Positions 23,501 through 34,493 of a stretch of DNA of 64,000 bases are shown here, in pieces; positions within the stretch are counted from its first letter, which is position 1; each line of letters starts with the position of its first letter. The notes beneath the pieces were generated by a model. That model was not told the DNA's origin. It did no database searches and was given only the letters and a program-made list of their open reading frames with translations. Location of the stretch: contig JALPQD010000027.1 of NCBI GenBank assembly GCA_023101885.1, positions 4,345,967 to 4,409,966 on the forward strand. Reading direction: 5' to 3'. The stretch comes from Typhlomys cinereus (taxonomy: Eukaryota; Chordata; Mammalia; Rodentia; Platacanthomyidae). The position numbers and the translations under genes are program-made.

Positions 23501-24413
23501 ACCTTATCTTAAAAATCATTATATAGCAGAACACAGGAGTACACCTGGGAACAGGGAATTAGAAAGCAGATTTGTCCCCAAGAAAGGGAACTCGTACATA
23601 CCAGGAGAATGAAGAAATTCCAATGAATTTTTCAGAAATCAGTTTTCCTTTCTGGCTGCTAGATATGTTGGTATTACTCATGGGAAAACAAACTTTTAAA
23701 GGAACTACAAAAGTGATGTTACCAGATCCTAAGTAAAAGCACAAAGCCACCTTTTGTGAAGCTTCAAGATAAAACAAGATATTTTGGTCAGTACGTACTC
23801 AGGCCTTTTAACGTTATCAAAATGATTTATTCCTAAGTGTGCACGTGCATTTAAATTGAGCATGCCAAATAGTAAACAGAGTCAAAAACCAAAATGTGAT
23901 CATAAGTGCGCAATGAAATTTATAGTGGCCACAGCTTGTTATTTTGAAACATAAAACCCACATATTATAAGAAATCCAAGTAACCAATCAAATCAGAACA
24001 TTTTAAGTAACTCTTTATCATCATAGGCAAAATTTTTTTACCTCAACATTCAGATTTTGGGTTCTTTTCCTAATATCCTTTTAGTGATTCAAGACAAGAT
24101 AGACAAGACACAAATACTGCAGACTGCAGATCAGACAAACTACAGACAGCAGATTAGACAAACCCAGATGGGGAACGGACACTTCTGTCCTTTCCCCTAC
24201 AGAGAGTCTAGAGCGTCCTCCAGGACCCTCGCGGTCTCTGCGACATGACACGTCTGTCTCGCAGTTTCTGACCGCCCCAAACCTAATACTCATAAGAGGA
24301 AACAAACAGCAAACACAAACAGATACAGACTTAAACAAAGCACAAGTAAACACAGACAGGAGCGCTCACATACCTCCGAGGCCGGTGTTGGGGCAATCTC
24401 TTGGGGGTCTCGA
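20514..24413 (-). other. Remaining ERV1 internal sequence, function unknown
   Basis: No recognisable retroviral gene outside the captured pieces. Visible structure: a poly-A run on the minus strand (about 21577-21605), three spaced CATCTGT-type repeats (about 21703-21790), a direct repeat of about 24 bp with 45-bp spacing (22420-22490), a near-palindrome (22621-22640) and an AT-rich stretch (23100-24060). A 73-codon minus-strand frame at 21205-21426 has no recognisable match. 24060-24413 is leader-like, rich in GTTTGT/CTGT. Confidence 0.5.
20807..20922 (-). mobile_element. MaLR internal fragment embedded in the ERV1 provirus
   Basis: Aligns with the MaLR internal region at about 18190-18315: both read, on the plus strand, TTAAACTGCAGACTTT / CTAAACTGCAGACTTT, then a TACATGCT-CTGGC motif, then GTCTAAAACCAGAGCCACGT / CTCTAAAACCAGAACCACAT. 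About 20 bp of the middle is missing. It has the same strand as the provirus. Confidence 0.75.
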
Positions 24414-24431
24414 ATCCCGGATGAGCCCCCA
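24414..24431 (-). promoter_or_regulatory. tRNA-Pro primer-binding site
   Basis: The minus strand reads TGGGGGCTCATCCGGGAT, starting 3 nt after the 5' LTR. This is the standard gammaretroviral tRNA-Pro site with one A for G change in the middle. It sets the priming orientation and the ERV1 class. Confidence 0.92.
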
Positions 24432-24434
24432 AAA

Positions 24435-24968
24435 TGAAAGACCCCCGTCTTTCAGTCAGGAACGAGGCCACTGAGAGAAAGACCAAGACCCTTCTCGCTG
24501 CAATAGTATGAGGTTTTATTTAACAACGCGCCGGGCGGCTCCAGCAACCTCTCACGCAGGAGAAACTGAAGCGGCCCCGAGCAGCTCGGGCAAGGGGTTT
24601 TTAAGGGGTCTTGGGGTAGGGGGGTTGCTTAGCTGAGGAATTTTCTATGACCTTTACAGTCATTGGTCGGCAAGAGTTCGGGTGGAGTTGGCTCTTGGTG
24701 ATCGTTCCAGTCCACCTGCTTAACCTCAGGCTGTTCATTCTGGGTGACATTCATTGATGGAATTCCCCTTTGTGCAAACTTGCTTTTCCAGAACTGAAGG
24801 GCTGGAGGTCTTAAGGGGTAGGGAAATACCTGTAAAAAGCTCAAGGCTGTACATAGTTTTAAGCAATGACTAATAATGGATGCCTGAATGACTACAAGCA
24901 AGGGCTATACTGTGGGCCTGAACCGGCCTGCTTTGTGAATTTTAGGGCGAGGGTTTCAGGGTCCAACA
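24435..24968 (-). mobile_element. ERV1 5' LTR (534 bp)
   Basis: Near-identical partner of 19226-19758, with AATAAA at 24515-24520. A 90-codon frame in U3 (24629-24901) is unchanged in both LTRs; see findings. Confidence 0.93.
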
Positions 24969-25085
24969 CAGCCTCACTGCAGATGCAGTGTGACCAACCT
25001 TCCCACAGAGGTTACTGCATCATTCTCCCCTGCTGATGTCAAAACACAGTACAGAATGGAGGAACTGCTGAGCTGTCCTATTCTT

Positions 25086-25511
25086 TATACAAAAAGGGAC
25101 ACTACATGCCATTAAAAAATGCTCACAGAATTCACTGCATTTAAAGATTGTGACTAAGTTCCCACATGGAATTACAAACTAAGATAGGGATCTTGGCATG
25201 TCTAATGTTGCATGTGTATGTGAATTTACATTGCAAGAAAAAAGAATATTTCTTCTGGTACTCAACAGAAAGTTATAAAGCCATTCTAACATTGGAGTGC
25301 CTAAAATAAAAAATAGATCATTTGGGTACCTCTTTGTCAGCTTCATATATTTTAAGAAATTTTAAGAGCTTGAATTCATAAAAGGAGAATCTGATTAAAA
25401 AATAGATATGCTTTATTAATCTTGAAATTACTGGGGTGTAAAAGAGAGGCAGTTTACTATCTCTCTTACTATTTCTCCATAAGCAAGTAAAAACAAAGTA
25501 ATTTTTTAAGA
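25086..25511. other. Unassigned sequence
   Basis: Nothing recognised. Confidence 0.5.
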
Positions 25512-25526
25512 ACTAAAACTATTTTT

Positions 25527-25827
25527 TTAATTTTTTTATTATTATTATTTATTCAACTGTGTGCATATGCATGTGTATGTGCGTGCGCGCGTGTGTCTGT
25601 GTGTGTGTTTGTGTGTCTGTGTGTGTCGAACCACGGACGAATTCGCGAACCACCATGGACGCCTCCACCTCCTTCTGCCCCGGGATTCACAGGCTCCGCC
25701 CTACCAGGACCAGAAACGCAGGCCGCCCCCGCTTCTGCCTGGCGTCTATACGTGGGATCTGGGATCCGAACTCAGGACCTTCTGCCTGCAAGGCGGAGGC
25801 TTAGCCCCTGAGCCATCTCTCCAGCCC
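25527..25827 (-). mobile_element. Young tRNA-derived SINE with 15-bp target duplication
   Basis: The minus strand begins GGGCTGGAGAGATGGCTCAG, with box B GAGTTCGGATCC, a GC-rich body with many intact CpGs (GAATTCGTCCGTGGTTCG) and a CA/TG-rich end. It is flanked by ACTAAAACTATTTTT at 25512-25526 and 25828-25842. The intact CpGs and close match to the copy at 33.9 kb show recent activity. Frames of 70-100 codons on the plus strand are antisense translations of the SINE. Confidence 0.95.
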
Positions 25828-25842
25828 ACTAAAACTATTTTT

Positions 25843-26074
25843 GAGTTACAAGTTAAAAAGTACAATCCGTAAGGAATAAATTTAAGTTCTTTTTAAAGTG
25901 AAACACAAATTAGTCAAAAAACTGCTTAGAATTCAATCAGGTTAATCCTGAGCTCTGTAACCCAAGGCTAGAGAGGTACTGTGAGCAGGGAAACTTCTCT
26001 TTGGGTAAATTATCTGTCTCTATATAATGTTAAAAGTAAATTTGCTCATTAGGAAAATTACGTTCAAACACTAT
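25843..26074. other. Unassigned sequence
   Basis: Short stretch with nothing recognised. Confidence 0.4.
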
Positions 26075-26175
26075 GGTAATTACTCTTACTGCTGTTGTGA
26101 GACACCACTCAAGCTCAAGTAACTTAAGGAAGAAAAGACAGAAACAGCTTTATTCCTCCAGGACTATCATGGTAA
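26075..26175 (-). mobile_element. MaLR-type LTR fragment
   Basis: TTACTCTTACTGCTGTTGTG and ACTTAAGGAAGAAAAGAC match the 3' end of the LTRs at 17326 and 39142. The rest of the LTR is absent or unrecognisable. Confidence 0.55.
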
Positions 26176-26571
26176 TCTTTTTTAGCCTCACTCCCTCAAA
26201 AATACTTTGTCTAGCTACAAAAAAAAAAAAACCAGGGATTAGAGCTCGAATGTATGAGTTTTATGTGATGCACAGTTTAACCCACAACAATTTAAAAGTA
26301 CAAGAAAGATTTATCATTGCCTTTCTAAGGATAGGCTGTACAGAATAAACAATCAGGATGTTAGAAGTAATATTAGAGTAGTGTGCCTTTTCCTTAATGA
26401 GGATAGTTACCTGAGGAAACATCCATTTTTATAGAGCAAGCTGTTTGGAAACTATAGAAGGATACATTGGAGGTGGAGGTTATATATAATATCAGATGCT
26501 TGCCATTGAAATCTTACTTAAAACATTTATAAAGTTTTTGTTTGATAATAATAAATTCAGAAAGTTAAATT

Positions 26572-26850
26572 TGTGGCTGGAGAGATGGCTCAGCTGTTAA
26601 GCCTTTTCTTTACAAGCAGAAAGACATTGAATTCAGATCCCCAGATCCCATGTATGAATACTGGGGAAAAAAATGGCAGTGACCTGAAATTCCTTCCAGC
26701 CCTAGAAAGAAGAGTTTAGAAACCCTAGAGTAAAGCAATAGGAAGCAGAACAATCCAGAATGATTCTTGAGATCACCCTTGGACCTCCACAGGCACACAC
26801 AATGTCCTCTGACACACACTCTACTATATACCCCTCCAAAATGTGACATT
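26572..26850 (+). mobile_element. tRNA-derived SINE, GGCTGGAGAGATGGCTCAG family
   Basis: TGGCTGGAGAGATGGCTCAG head; the body is diverged in the CpG-rich part, so it is older than the 25.5-kb copy. Confidence 0.85.
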
Positions 26851-27425
26851 TGTTTACAAATACTTACTCAAAAGTGCTTTGTTAAGTATACTAGTCCCTT
26901 ATTGAATAATATTATCTTGGTTATAATTCAGATCTTTATGTAAATGATATATCAACTGAAGTTATCTTTTCACTTGTTGATTGAATTTGTAAAAGGCATT
27001 CTAAAGTTTGTAAAGCTTTGTTATTCAATACTGGTGGCCACCCGTAAGTATTTATGCAGTTATTCTTTTTTTTTTTTATTCTTATCTATTAACAATGCAG
27101 CTAAAATTGAAAGTTGAGTTATCTGTTACCTAATTTTTATATATACATAATCAGTAATATCATAAAATCCAGTACATATTTCATATTATACATGAGATGT
27201 ATATGAACATATATAACACATTCATCAATTCTACAGTCAAGAAGTAAGCAGAAATTCCTATATATGAAATCTAGAATTATATTAATCTCTAGCTAAAAGA
27301 TAGTGTTACAGTGGAATTGTATTCAGCTATAAAGAAAATGCCTGCTCAAGAGACAAAACAAATTGTAACAAAACAAATTGGCAATGGTTTCTATGTAACA
27401 CATAGAAATAGTCATTTTTTTTTGA
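26851..27425. other. Unassigned sequence
   Basis: AT-rich; nothing recognised. Confidence 0.5.
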
Positions 27426-27427
27426 AA

Positions 27428-27725
27428 ACCTAAAGGATTTGGGATGTACCTTAAAGGGTAAAGTATTTGTCTAGCATTGCAAGGCCCTGAGTTTGATATG
27501 TAATACTTCATTAACTGGACACAATGGTGCAAGTCTGCAATGGTAACATTAGTGATGTAGAAAAAAGAGAATCAAAAGTTAATTTTTTAATACATAGAGA
27601 ATCCTAGGCCAGCCTTGAATATAACAAAGCCTGACTTAAAAAACAAGTCTCTCAAAAACTCAGGGCTAAGGCTATATATAGCTCAATAGTGGATGTTTGC
27701 CTATCATACACAAGGCCTCGTGATC
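27428..27725 (+). mobile_element. Decayed ID-like / B1-like SINE cluster
   Basis: GATTTGGGATGTACCTTAAA and GTCTAGCATTGCAAGGCCCT look like an ID-type head and box B. CCAGCCTTGAATATAACAAA resembles a B1 segment. A second ID-like head follows at about 27660-27725 (TATATAGCTCAATAGTGGAT). Confidence 0.5.
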
Positions 27726-28620
27726 AATACTCAGGTGAAAAGTGTAACTTATGGAACACAATACTCATCTGTGTATGCAGGAAACAACCAAAACTGACAG
27801 CGCTCATACTAGAAGGATTTAAGGTGACTTAAAATTAATGGAGTTTTCAAATATCAAAAATAGATAAAGCTATATACAACTAGTTCTTTTCTAGAAGCAG
27901 ACAATCTCTCTTCAACCCTGTGGCAGAGCTGATAATGGACACATAGAAGTATGTGACTCACAGGCTCCTCAGGGAATGAAGCAAGTGATTCCTAATTCTA
28001 GTCTCCTGGGCTATCATTCAAATGCATTACAGAAGTAGCTAATGAGACAAGAAGAGCTTGAACCATAATTGACTTATATTCTCTTGGGAAGTCAGTTCTG
28101 AGAGAAGATCTAAATAAATTCCCCAAGTGAAATGTAGACAGAAAGTACTGTAATTAATTTACTAGTCAGATTCAAAACATGAGTGATAGAATTGCTCAAT
28201 TCTTCCTTTCTCAGCTCCCAGACACTAGTGATTCTAATGGGGAATCCACTTTACATGTTCTGAAATTCAAGTGAAGCCTAAAGGATAAAATTTGGTATGT
28301 TTGTAATTCCTGTATATACCTATACATATTTTTCTGTTTTTCCAAATACATGGCACAAAGACAATAAAAGCAACGTATACAACAATGTAATGCTGAATGC
28401 TATGGAGGTTTAGTTATATTAAATATTGTGATATTAGTTATGCTAATATGAACAATCATATTACTTAAAATCATTCATCTGCTGTATCCTGTCCTAAAGT
28501 TAATCTACTTACACATTTATAAAATAATTATCAAAATTTATACATGGCTGAAATTCCTTCTCCACATTTCACTATAGTACAAGTATGAAAACCTGATTTC
28601 TAGCAAATACAAGCCTTGTA
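27726..28620. other. Unassigned sequence
   Basis: Nothing recognised. Confidence 0.5.
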
Positions 28621-28621
28621 A

Positions 28622-28862
28622 AAAGTAAGCCTAGTGGTGTACATTTGCAACCCTAGCACTGGATGGAGGGAAAAAAGGCTAATCCCTAGAACTCAGCCAA
28701 TAGTTATTTTAGCTAACTGTGAGTACTGGGTTCATCGAAGGAGGCAATCTCAAAAAATAAGTGTGAGAACAAAAGAGAAAAGACACCTGGCATCTACCTC
28801 TGGTGGTATTGTACATACTCACCTAGATGTGCAACACACACACACACACTATGTAAATAAAA
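28622..28862 (+). mobile_element. B1-related composite SINE (RSINE1/B4-like)
   Basis: GCCTAGTGGTGTACATTTGC, CAACCCTAGCACTGGATGG, CAATCTCAAAAAATAAGTGT and CACCTGGCATCTACCTCTGG follow the RSINE1/B4 order. It ends in (CA)n at 28831-28848. Confidence 0.65.
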
Positions 28863-28924
28863 CTTTCATCTTATGCACCTTTCACTTCCTTGGCTAGGTT
28901 GATAGCAAAGAAATTAGTTGGTTC

Positions 28925-31900
28925 GGTTATTATTTGTTTTTGAGGCAATTCAGGATGATGTTATTTCCCTTATATTTTTCTCAGCATGTTTATTATTAGT
29001 ACACAGGAAAGTTATTGACTTCTGCATGTTAATTTTTTTATTCTGCCACTTTGCTGGAACAATTTGTCAGGTGAAAATTTCCTGTTAGAGTCTTTAGGAT
29101 CACTTCTGTGCAGTGAATCATGCCTTCTGCAAATACTTGAATTCTTTCTCTCCTATTTGCATCAATTTTCTTTTCTGTCATATTGCTTTTTCTAAAATTT
29201 CGAGAGTAATATTAGCAGTCAGGGAGGAAAAAGTGGACATCCTTGCCTTGCTTCTGTTTTCATTTGAAACGCTTCTAAGTTCTTCCCTGCTTAGTGTAAT
29301 GTTGGCTATGTCAATCATAGGCTTTTTTGTGTTGAGAGATATGTGCCTTCTATTCTTAGCTTCTTTCAGGCTTTTATCAAAAAGGGTTATTGGATTTTAT
29401 AAAATGATTTCTTCATAATATGTGTCCTTGATTCCATTCATATGATGTGTTATATTTATTGATTGCATATATTAAATAATTCCTGAATTACCTGAATGAA
29501 GACAACTTGATCATGGTGAATAATCCTTTTGATATGTTATTGAATTCTGTTTGCAAGTATTTATTGTTGACATTTTTTATCTATTTTATCATATAGCTTG
29601 TTCTATAATTTTAATTTGGGGATGTCTCTTCATTTAGTTTTTATATAAGAGTAATATTGGCTTATAAAAGAATTTGGTGGTATTCTTTCCCTAGTTTGTG
29701 AAAGAGTTTCAGAAGCAATAGTATCAGGTATTCTTTTAAGTTCTGGTACAATGACCCCATGAATCTGTCTGATCAGAAATTATTTTAGCTTCAAGATTTC
29801 TTTCAATGTTGATTTAATCTTCTTCTTTACTGTATGTCTATCATGGTTTGAATGTGATTTGTCCCACACAGGCTCTTAGGTTTGAGTCTTTGGTGTTTTG
29901 GGAAGGTCATAGCACTTTAGCAGGTGGAGTTCTTGCTGGAGGAGGATAGTCACAGGGGGTAAGCATTAAAGTTAGTTTACTCTTGAGTTTGTAGCTCCAA
30001 GCCTCCATGATGGATGTGACTTAGGCTGCTTCCAGCTTCTCCCAGCCAGTCATGCTTTTTTGTAATGAAGGAATGTATTTCCCATCTGTAATTTTAAGTT
30101 GAATAAATTTCCCTTTCTTCCCCTAAATTCTTTGAGCATGATTGGTGTCTCACAGCAGCACAGAAAGTAAATAATATAATCTGTTTAAATTGTTTGTCAT
30201 GACATAAACTCATGGTTGTATTAGTTTTGTCTTTATTGTAAAGGATTCTTACAAGTATCTCGGTGATTAGAAATTCCTTCAGTTTAGATTTATCCTTTAT
30301 AGTGTTACTTTCTTAATCAATCTATGGCAAATGGTTTTGTTGAAATAGTTATCTATTTTGGCAATAATTGCCTTTCACAGCTTGTAATACATCATTTGAT
30401 GCTCTACTGGATTTGGATATCCTGTAGGAAATCTGTTCCTGAAAGGTCTGACTTTATATGTTTCTTGACACTTTTCTTTTGGAGCTTTGAATAATTTGCC
30501 TTTGCTATACATGTATAGTGCACTACCTATGATATGGCACAAAGACTTTTCTGGCCCTGTCTGCTTGGTGTCTTATATTTGTCCTAAATTTGATTTGAAT
30601 CCTAGGACCCATAGCAGTAGATAGGCAGGAGGGGGGAGAGAATGTGATGGATTGATGAAGAGAGTAGAGGAAGGGAGGGGACGGGGAAAAGGATAGAGAG
30701 AGGCAGAGATTTTTAGTCTATGTCTCTTGATTGGGAAGTTGAAATTTAAAGTTATAATTGAGAAGTTTTGTTGATTCTTGTCATTTTTTTAGTTTATTGG
30801 CTTGTTTGTGTTGCCATTCCTCTGTCTAATAGTAATACTGACCTTATTATTCCCTTTTTATCCTCTTGAGTGTTTTGATCAATTTCATCTGTCTTGAGAG
30901 GTTTTTCTCTTCAGTCTATTTTTTCTGCAAATATTTTTCCTTCTTCTTTAAGCATGAATGGTAGTTTGGCTCAATACAGTAGTCTGGGTTGGAACTCATC
31001 TTTCATGACTTGAAAAATGCCTTTCTGAGCTCTTCTAGTTTTTATTGCTTCCATTGAAAAGTCAGCTGTTATTCTAATAGATTTGCCTTTAAATGTGATT
31101 TGGTTTTCCTCTCTTGGAGCTCTAAGAACATTCTCTTTGTCCTGTATCTGAGATGTTGTTACTATTATTTGTCTTGTTGTGCTCCTGTTTTGGTCATATC
31201 TGGATGGTTTGTGATATGCATCTTGTATTGTACTTGGATTGGGTACTATTTCCTTAGGTATGTGAAGTTTTCATTTATGACTGACTGAAAGATCTCAGCT
31301 AGAATGTATTCTTGGTTTTCTCGTTCTGGGATTCCATGAATGTGTAGGTTTGGCTTCTTCATGGTATCCCATAGTTCTTGAATATTCCTTTCATTTTTTT
31401 TAAATCTTTTCAACTTCTTTAATTGAATAGTCCTGTTCTGTCAGCTTATCTTTCAGATCTTATATTCTATGTTCTGTTTGATCCATTCTGTGAGTATTAC
31501 CCTGTTGGATTTTCAATATCAGCTGGTTTAGCTTTGAATTCAACTGTAGTTGAATTTCAGGGATTTTTTTTCACCTGTTCTAAACTTGTTCTTATTTCCT
31601 CTACTTTCTTTTTCATTTCAGATATTTTTTCATTTTTTTCCTGCTCATATAAAGTTATATATTTACTCATTTCTTCTCTTAGTTCTTCATGTTCTTTTGT
31701 TGTTCCTCATGCTATTTTTGTAGTTCTTTTCAAAGCTTGCTCATCATGTCAATAACATTTCTTTGGACGGCATTACTTACATATTATTTTTTTAACTTGT
31801 ATCCATGAGGTTCTGACTGGAATCTTTAGTATAGGGGCTGGTATTTTTTGTAAGAGACATACTTTCCTGGTACTAAGTATATTTTGTCAGTTTTATGATG

Positions 31901-32270
31901 TGACTTGGGCATTTTCTATTTAGTCTGTGACTCTTTGGTAGTTGTTCTTGGCTCTCGAGTCAGATAAGGTTGTCTGACTCTGGCTGTTGTTGGGAAAGCT
32001 TCTTTAGATTTTAGTGGTATCTATTGATCCATCCAAATATGACTGTCCCCTGGCCCAGTTGTTAGTAGGTTGGGGGAGGGGTTTTTGAACTAGTGGGCGC
32101 TCCCTCCCCTGGCTCCTTGCACCTCTTACCTGGTGCGGGTGTTGATCCCAGAAGTGTGGGGTAATAGGGCAGTCTCTCCCCTGACTCTATGTGTCTCTTA
32201 TCTGGCATGGCAGGTTGGAGCCAGACACTCTTGAAGTCTTTGTATGAAAATTAACTAATTAACTTTCACT
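28925..32270 (-). mobile_element. Minus-strand L1 with broken ORF2, ORF1 and 5' sequences
   Basis: 28990-30480 reads as antisense of the L1 ORF2 reverse-transcriptase region (GGACATCCTTGCCTTGCTTC, TAGTGTAATGTTGGCTATGT, in the usual order). 30850-31800 resembles the antisense of the ORF1 coiled-coil and upstream part (CTTCTCTTAGTTCTTCATGT). 32030-32260 is GC-richer and may be 5'UTR. A large part between is missing and no frame is intact. An LTR (29846-30170) is nested in ORF2. Plus-strand frames of about 60-110 codons here are antisense shadows. Confidence 0.75.
29846..30170 (+). mobile_element. MaLR-like LTR nested in L1
   Basis: Starts TATCATGGTTTGAATGTGAT, has AGCAGGTGGAGTTCTTGCTG, an AATAAATTTCCCTTTC signal and ends CACAGCAGCACAGAAAGTAA. 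This resembles the LTR at 17326 on the opposite strand, but more diverged. Confidence 0.6.
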
Positions 32271-33259
32271 GAAATATGAATTTTAGAATTGGTATTTTTC
32301 AAGGATGTATTTATTCATTTGTTGCATCAATTTTTATATTTCTTATATTTCTGCAATGGGATCTGCAGTTTTTGATTGTTTCATTAGTTAGACTTTTATA
32401 ACTTATACTGTTAATTGAAGAAATGCATTTTTCAAACAGGACTAGGTTGTAGCAAAGTTAAGTTCCTTATTTCAGTAGCTGAAATGTCAGATTATGTGTT
32501 CAAAGTGCCATGTACAATCCACTAAATAATTGTAAGTAGAATGTTAACTATGGGTAGAAAACACAATTGTTTGATAGGCTCAATATACAAATACAATAAT
32601 ACCTGGTTAAAAATATCATCACTGTAACTCAATTACTCTTAGGAACAAGAGTATGGTATTGTTAAGATACCAGTTACTAAGTTTAGGAGAAAGGAGATAG
32701 GCTGAATATAGACAGAGGCTTGTATTAGATCACCTGAGGAAAAAAACCAACAAGGGAAAGGTAGATGGAAGTAGGCACTGGAATATTGTTAGAGTCAATG
32801 GGATTTAAGAATTATTAAACCAATGGAAGGATATAGTGAAGAAGGTGGAAGTGGGAGAAGAGAAAGAGAGAGAAAATTATTTGGAATGACAAAAAAAGAG
32901 TAGTATTTGTTACACACAGGAAGAACAGTATGAAGTGTTCAACAAAATGGATATAATAACATGTACAGTGATAATTAAATCTAACCAAGAAATATAGAAG
33001 TTACAGAAAGATCTCAAGAGATATTCATGTAAAACTTGAAAGTAAAAGTTAATGAATTAATTACTGGAATACAAAGTGAAATGAAATATGATAGATTGAA
33101 GTCAGTCATTCAGCTGTCAGTATTTCTTCCTTAGAGGATTGGTTCTGAATTACTTTACTCTGGTTGTTCCATAATGAGGCAAACTGCGCTGCTGCAGCAG
33201 GTGTAGTGTGCAAACTATAAAAGCCAATTTGTGGGTATGTATTGTCCCTGTGGGATTAA

Positions 33260-33262
<3 letters not shown>
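32271..33262. other. Unassigned sequence
   Basis: Nothing recognised. Confidence 0.5.
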
Positions 33263-33318
<56 letters not shown>

Positions 33319-33338
33319 ATATGTCTTTTAGGCTGAGT

Positions 33339-33381
<43 letters not shown>

Positions 33382-33385
33382 TAGA
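33263..33385. repeat. Compound (AT)n / (GATA)n microsatellite
   Basis: (AT)n at 33263-33310, then TGTATGTATATATG, then (GATA)n at 33341-33385. Copies of CTTTTAGGCTGAGT lie on both sides of the GATA part. Confidence 0.95.
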
Positions 33386-33867
33386 TATACATCTTTTAGG
33401 CTGAGTTTCTAGCAACTGTGCTAAGTTCAGCAGTACAGCTCTCAGTTTCCACACTATTGCTCACAAAGCAATGATCACACTGCTAGTCTCATGACTGAAG
33501 CCCCTGCTGATCTCCACTATGGTCTATATGAATCCTGATTCTATCTCTTCCTCATCTTTATCTGTTGTGTTGTGCAGTGGAAGAGCAAAGTTAGAACCCA
33601 TTGCTGGAATTTCCCTTGTCTGTAGTCAGAGTCACAATGAAGACTATTGGTCAGCGTCCTCAATCTCAGGCTGCAAGGCCTTCACTGTTCTCATATCTCA
33701 CAAGCATTATACTTGGTCAGTCCAATTCACTATTACTTCTTGTGATATTTCCCCCAACTCCCAATAAACAATCAGAGCTTCATGGTGTACCTGGGCATCA
33801 GGTTGTGGTCATTCAAGCTTATTTCTCTGCAGAGATTTCACTTGTCTTAAAATAAATTTATTTTTAA
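33386..33867. other. Unassigned sequence
   Basis: Nothing recognised. Two overlapping plus-strand frames of about 83 codons have no recognisable content. Confidence 0.4.
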
Positions 33868-33878
33868 TTATTGTCTCT

Positions 33879-34147
33879 CTTTTTTTTTTATTCAATTGTG
33901 CGTGCGTGTGTATGTATGTGTGCACACGCGTGTCTGTGTGTGTGTAGAACCACGGACGAATTCGGGAACCACCATGGACGCCTCCACTTCCTCAGCCCCG
34001 GGATTCACAGGCTCCGCCCTACCAGGACCAGAAACGCAGGCCGCCCCCGCTTCCGCCTGGCGTCTATACGTGGGATCTGGGATCCGAACTCAGGACCTTC
34101 TGCCTGCAAGGCAGAGGCTTAACCCCTGAGCCACCTCTCCAGCCCAG
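33879..34147 (-). mobile_element. Young tRNA-derived SINE with 11-bp target duplication
   Basis: Minus-strand head GGGCTGGAGAGGTGGCTCAG. The body is nearly identical to the 25.5-kb copy, with CpGs kept. TTATTGTCTCT flanks it at 33868-33878 and 34148-34158. The tail is TG/CA-rich (33896-33946). Confidence 0.95.
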
Positions 34148-34299
34148 TTATTGTCTCTTATAACAACAGAGATTATTAATTAGCGTTTGTAACTATTTTC
34201 TTAGAGTCATGTTGTTGGGGATTTGAATCAGACATTTTATCTATTTTTTTTAAATCAACAAAAGGTACTAAAAATTTAAGAAACATAAAATATTTCTTT

Positions 34300-34307
<8 letters not shown>

Positions 34308-34350
<43 letters not shown>
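34308..34350. repeat. (CA)n microsatellite
   Basis: About 21 CA units. Confidence 0.95.
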
Positions 34351-34354
<4 letters not shown>

Positions 34355-34493
34355 TACATATACTGAACCTCTGTCTTAATGCTTTAGTCCATTGTAGCTA
34401 TGTGAAAAAATACCCAGATTTTCCATATGATCTGGATTAGCACAAAAAGTGAATCTAAGATAAATTCTTAGCCATATAGGTACTGCCATAGTT

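Larger units (their letters stand above)
19226..24968 (-). mobile_element. Young ERV1 (gammaretrovirus-like) provirus, 5743 bp, apparently non-coding
   Basis: Complete proviral layout on the minus strand: 5' LTR 24435-24968, tRNA-Pro primer-binding site 24414-24431, 4.65-kb internal region, polypurine tract 19759-19771, 3' LTR 19226-19758. The 4-bp duplication CAGC (19222-19225 and 24969-24972) is the usual gammaretroviral size. The two LTRs differ by 4 substitutions and one C indel. Despite this youth, no internal minus-strand frame exceeds about 90 codons, and I find no recognisable gag, protease, reverse transcriptase, integrase or env motif. The internal region instead contains a fragment of host RTN4 mRNA (20135-20513) and a MaLR internal fragment (20807-20922), both in sense, plus several short repeats. 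By analogy with non-autonomous elements such as VL30 it probably moved using proteins of another virus. The family name is unknown to me. Confidence 0.9.
17279..25085 (+). repeat. Old rodent interspersed repeat split by two nested insertions
   Basis: Fragments of one repeat lie at 17279-17325 (TGATGGTTAATGTTAAATGT), about 19166-19225 (AAAAGGAGAAAATGAGCTGA) and 24969-25085 (ACTGCAGATGCAGTGTGACC). In that order they follow a repeat common in rodent genomes that runs from TGATGGTTAAT through AAAGGAGAAA-TGAGCTGAG to CTGCAGATGCAATGTGACC. The MaLR element at 17326 and the ERV1 provirus at 19226 interrupt it. Joining the flanks of the provirus recovers continuous repeat sequence. Confidence 0.6.

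Noticed and set aside
25559..25872. Several 70-100 codon frames over a GC-rich block
   Set aside because: Antisense translation of a SINE. The same frames recur at 33871-34129 in the other young copy.
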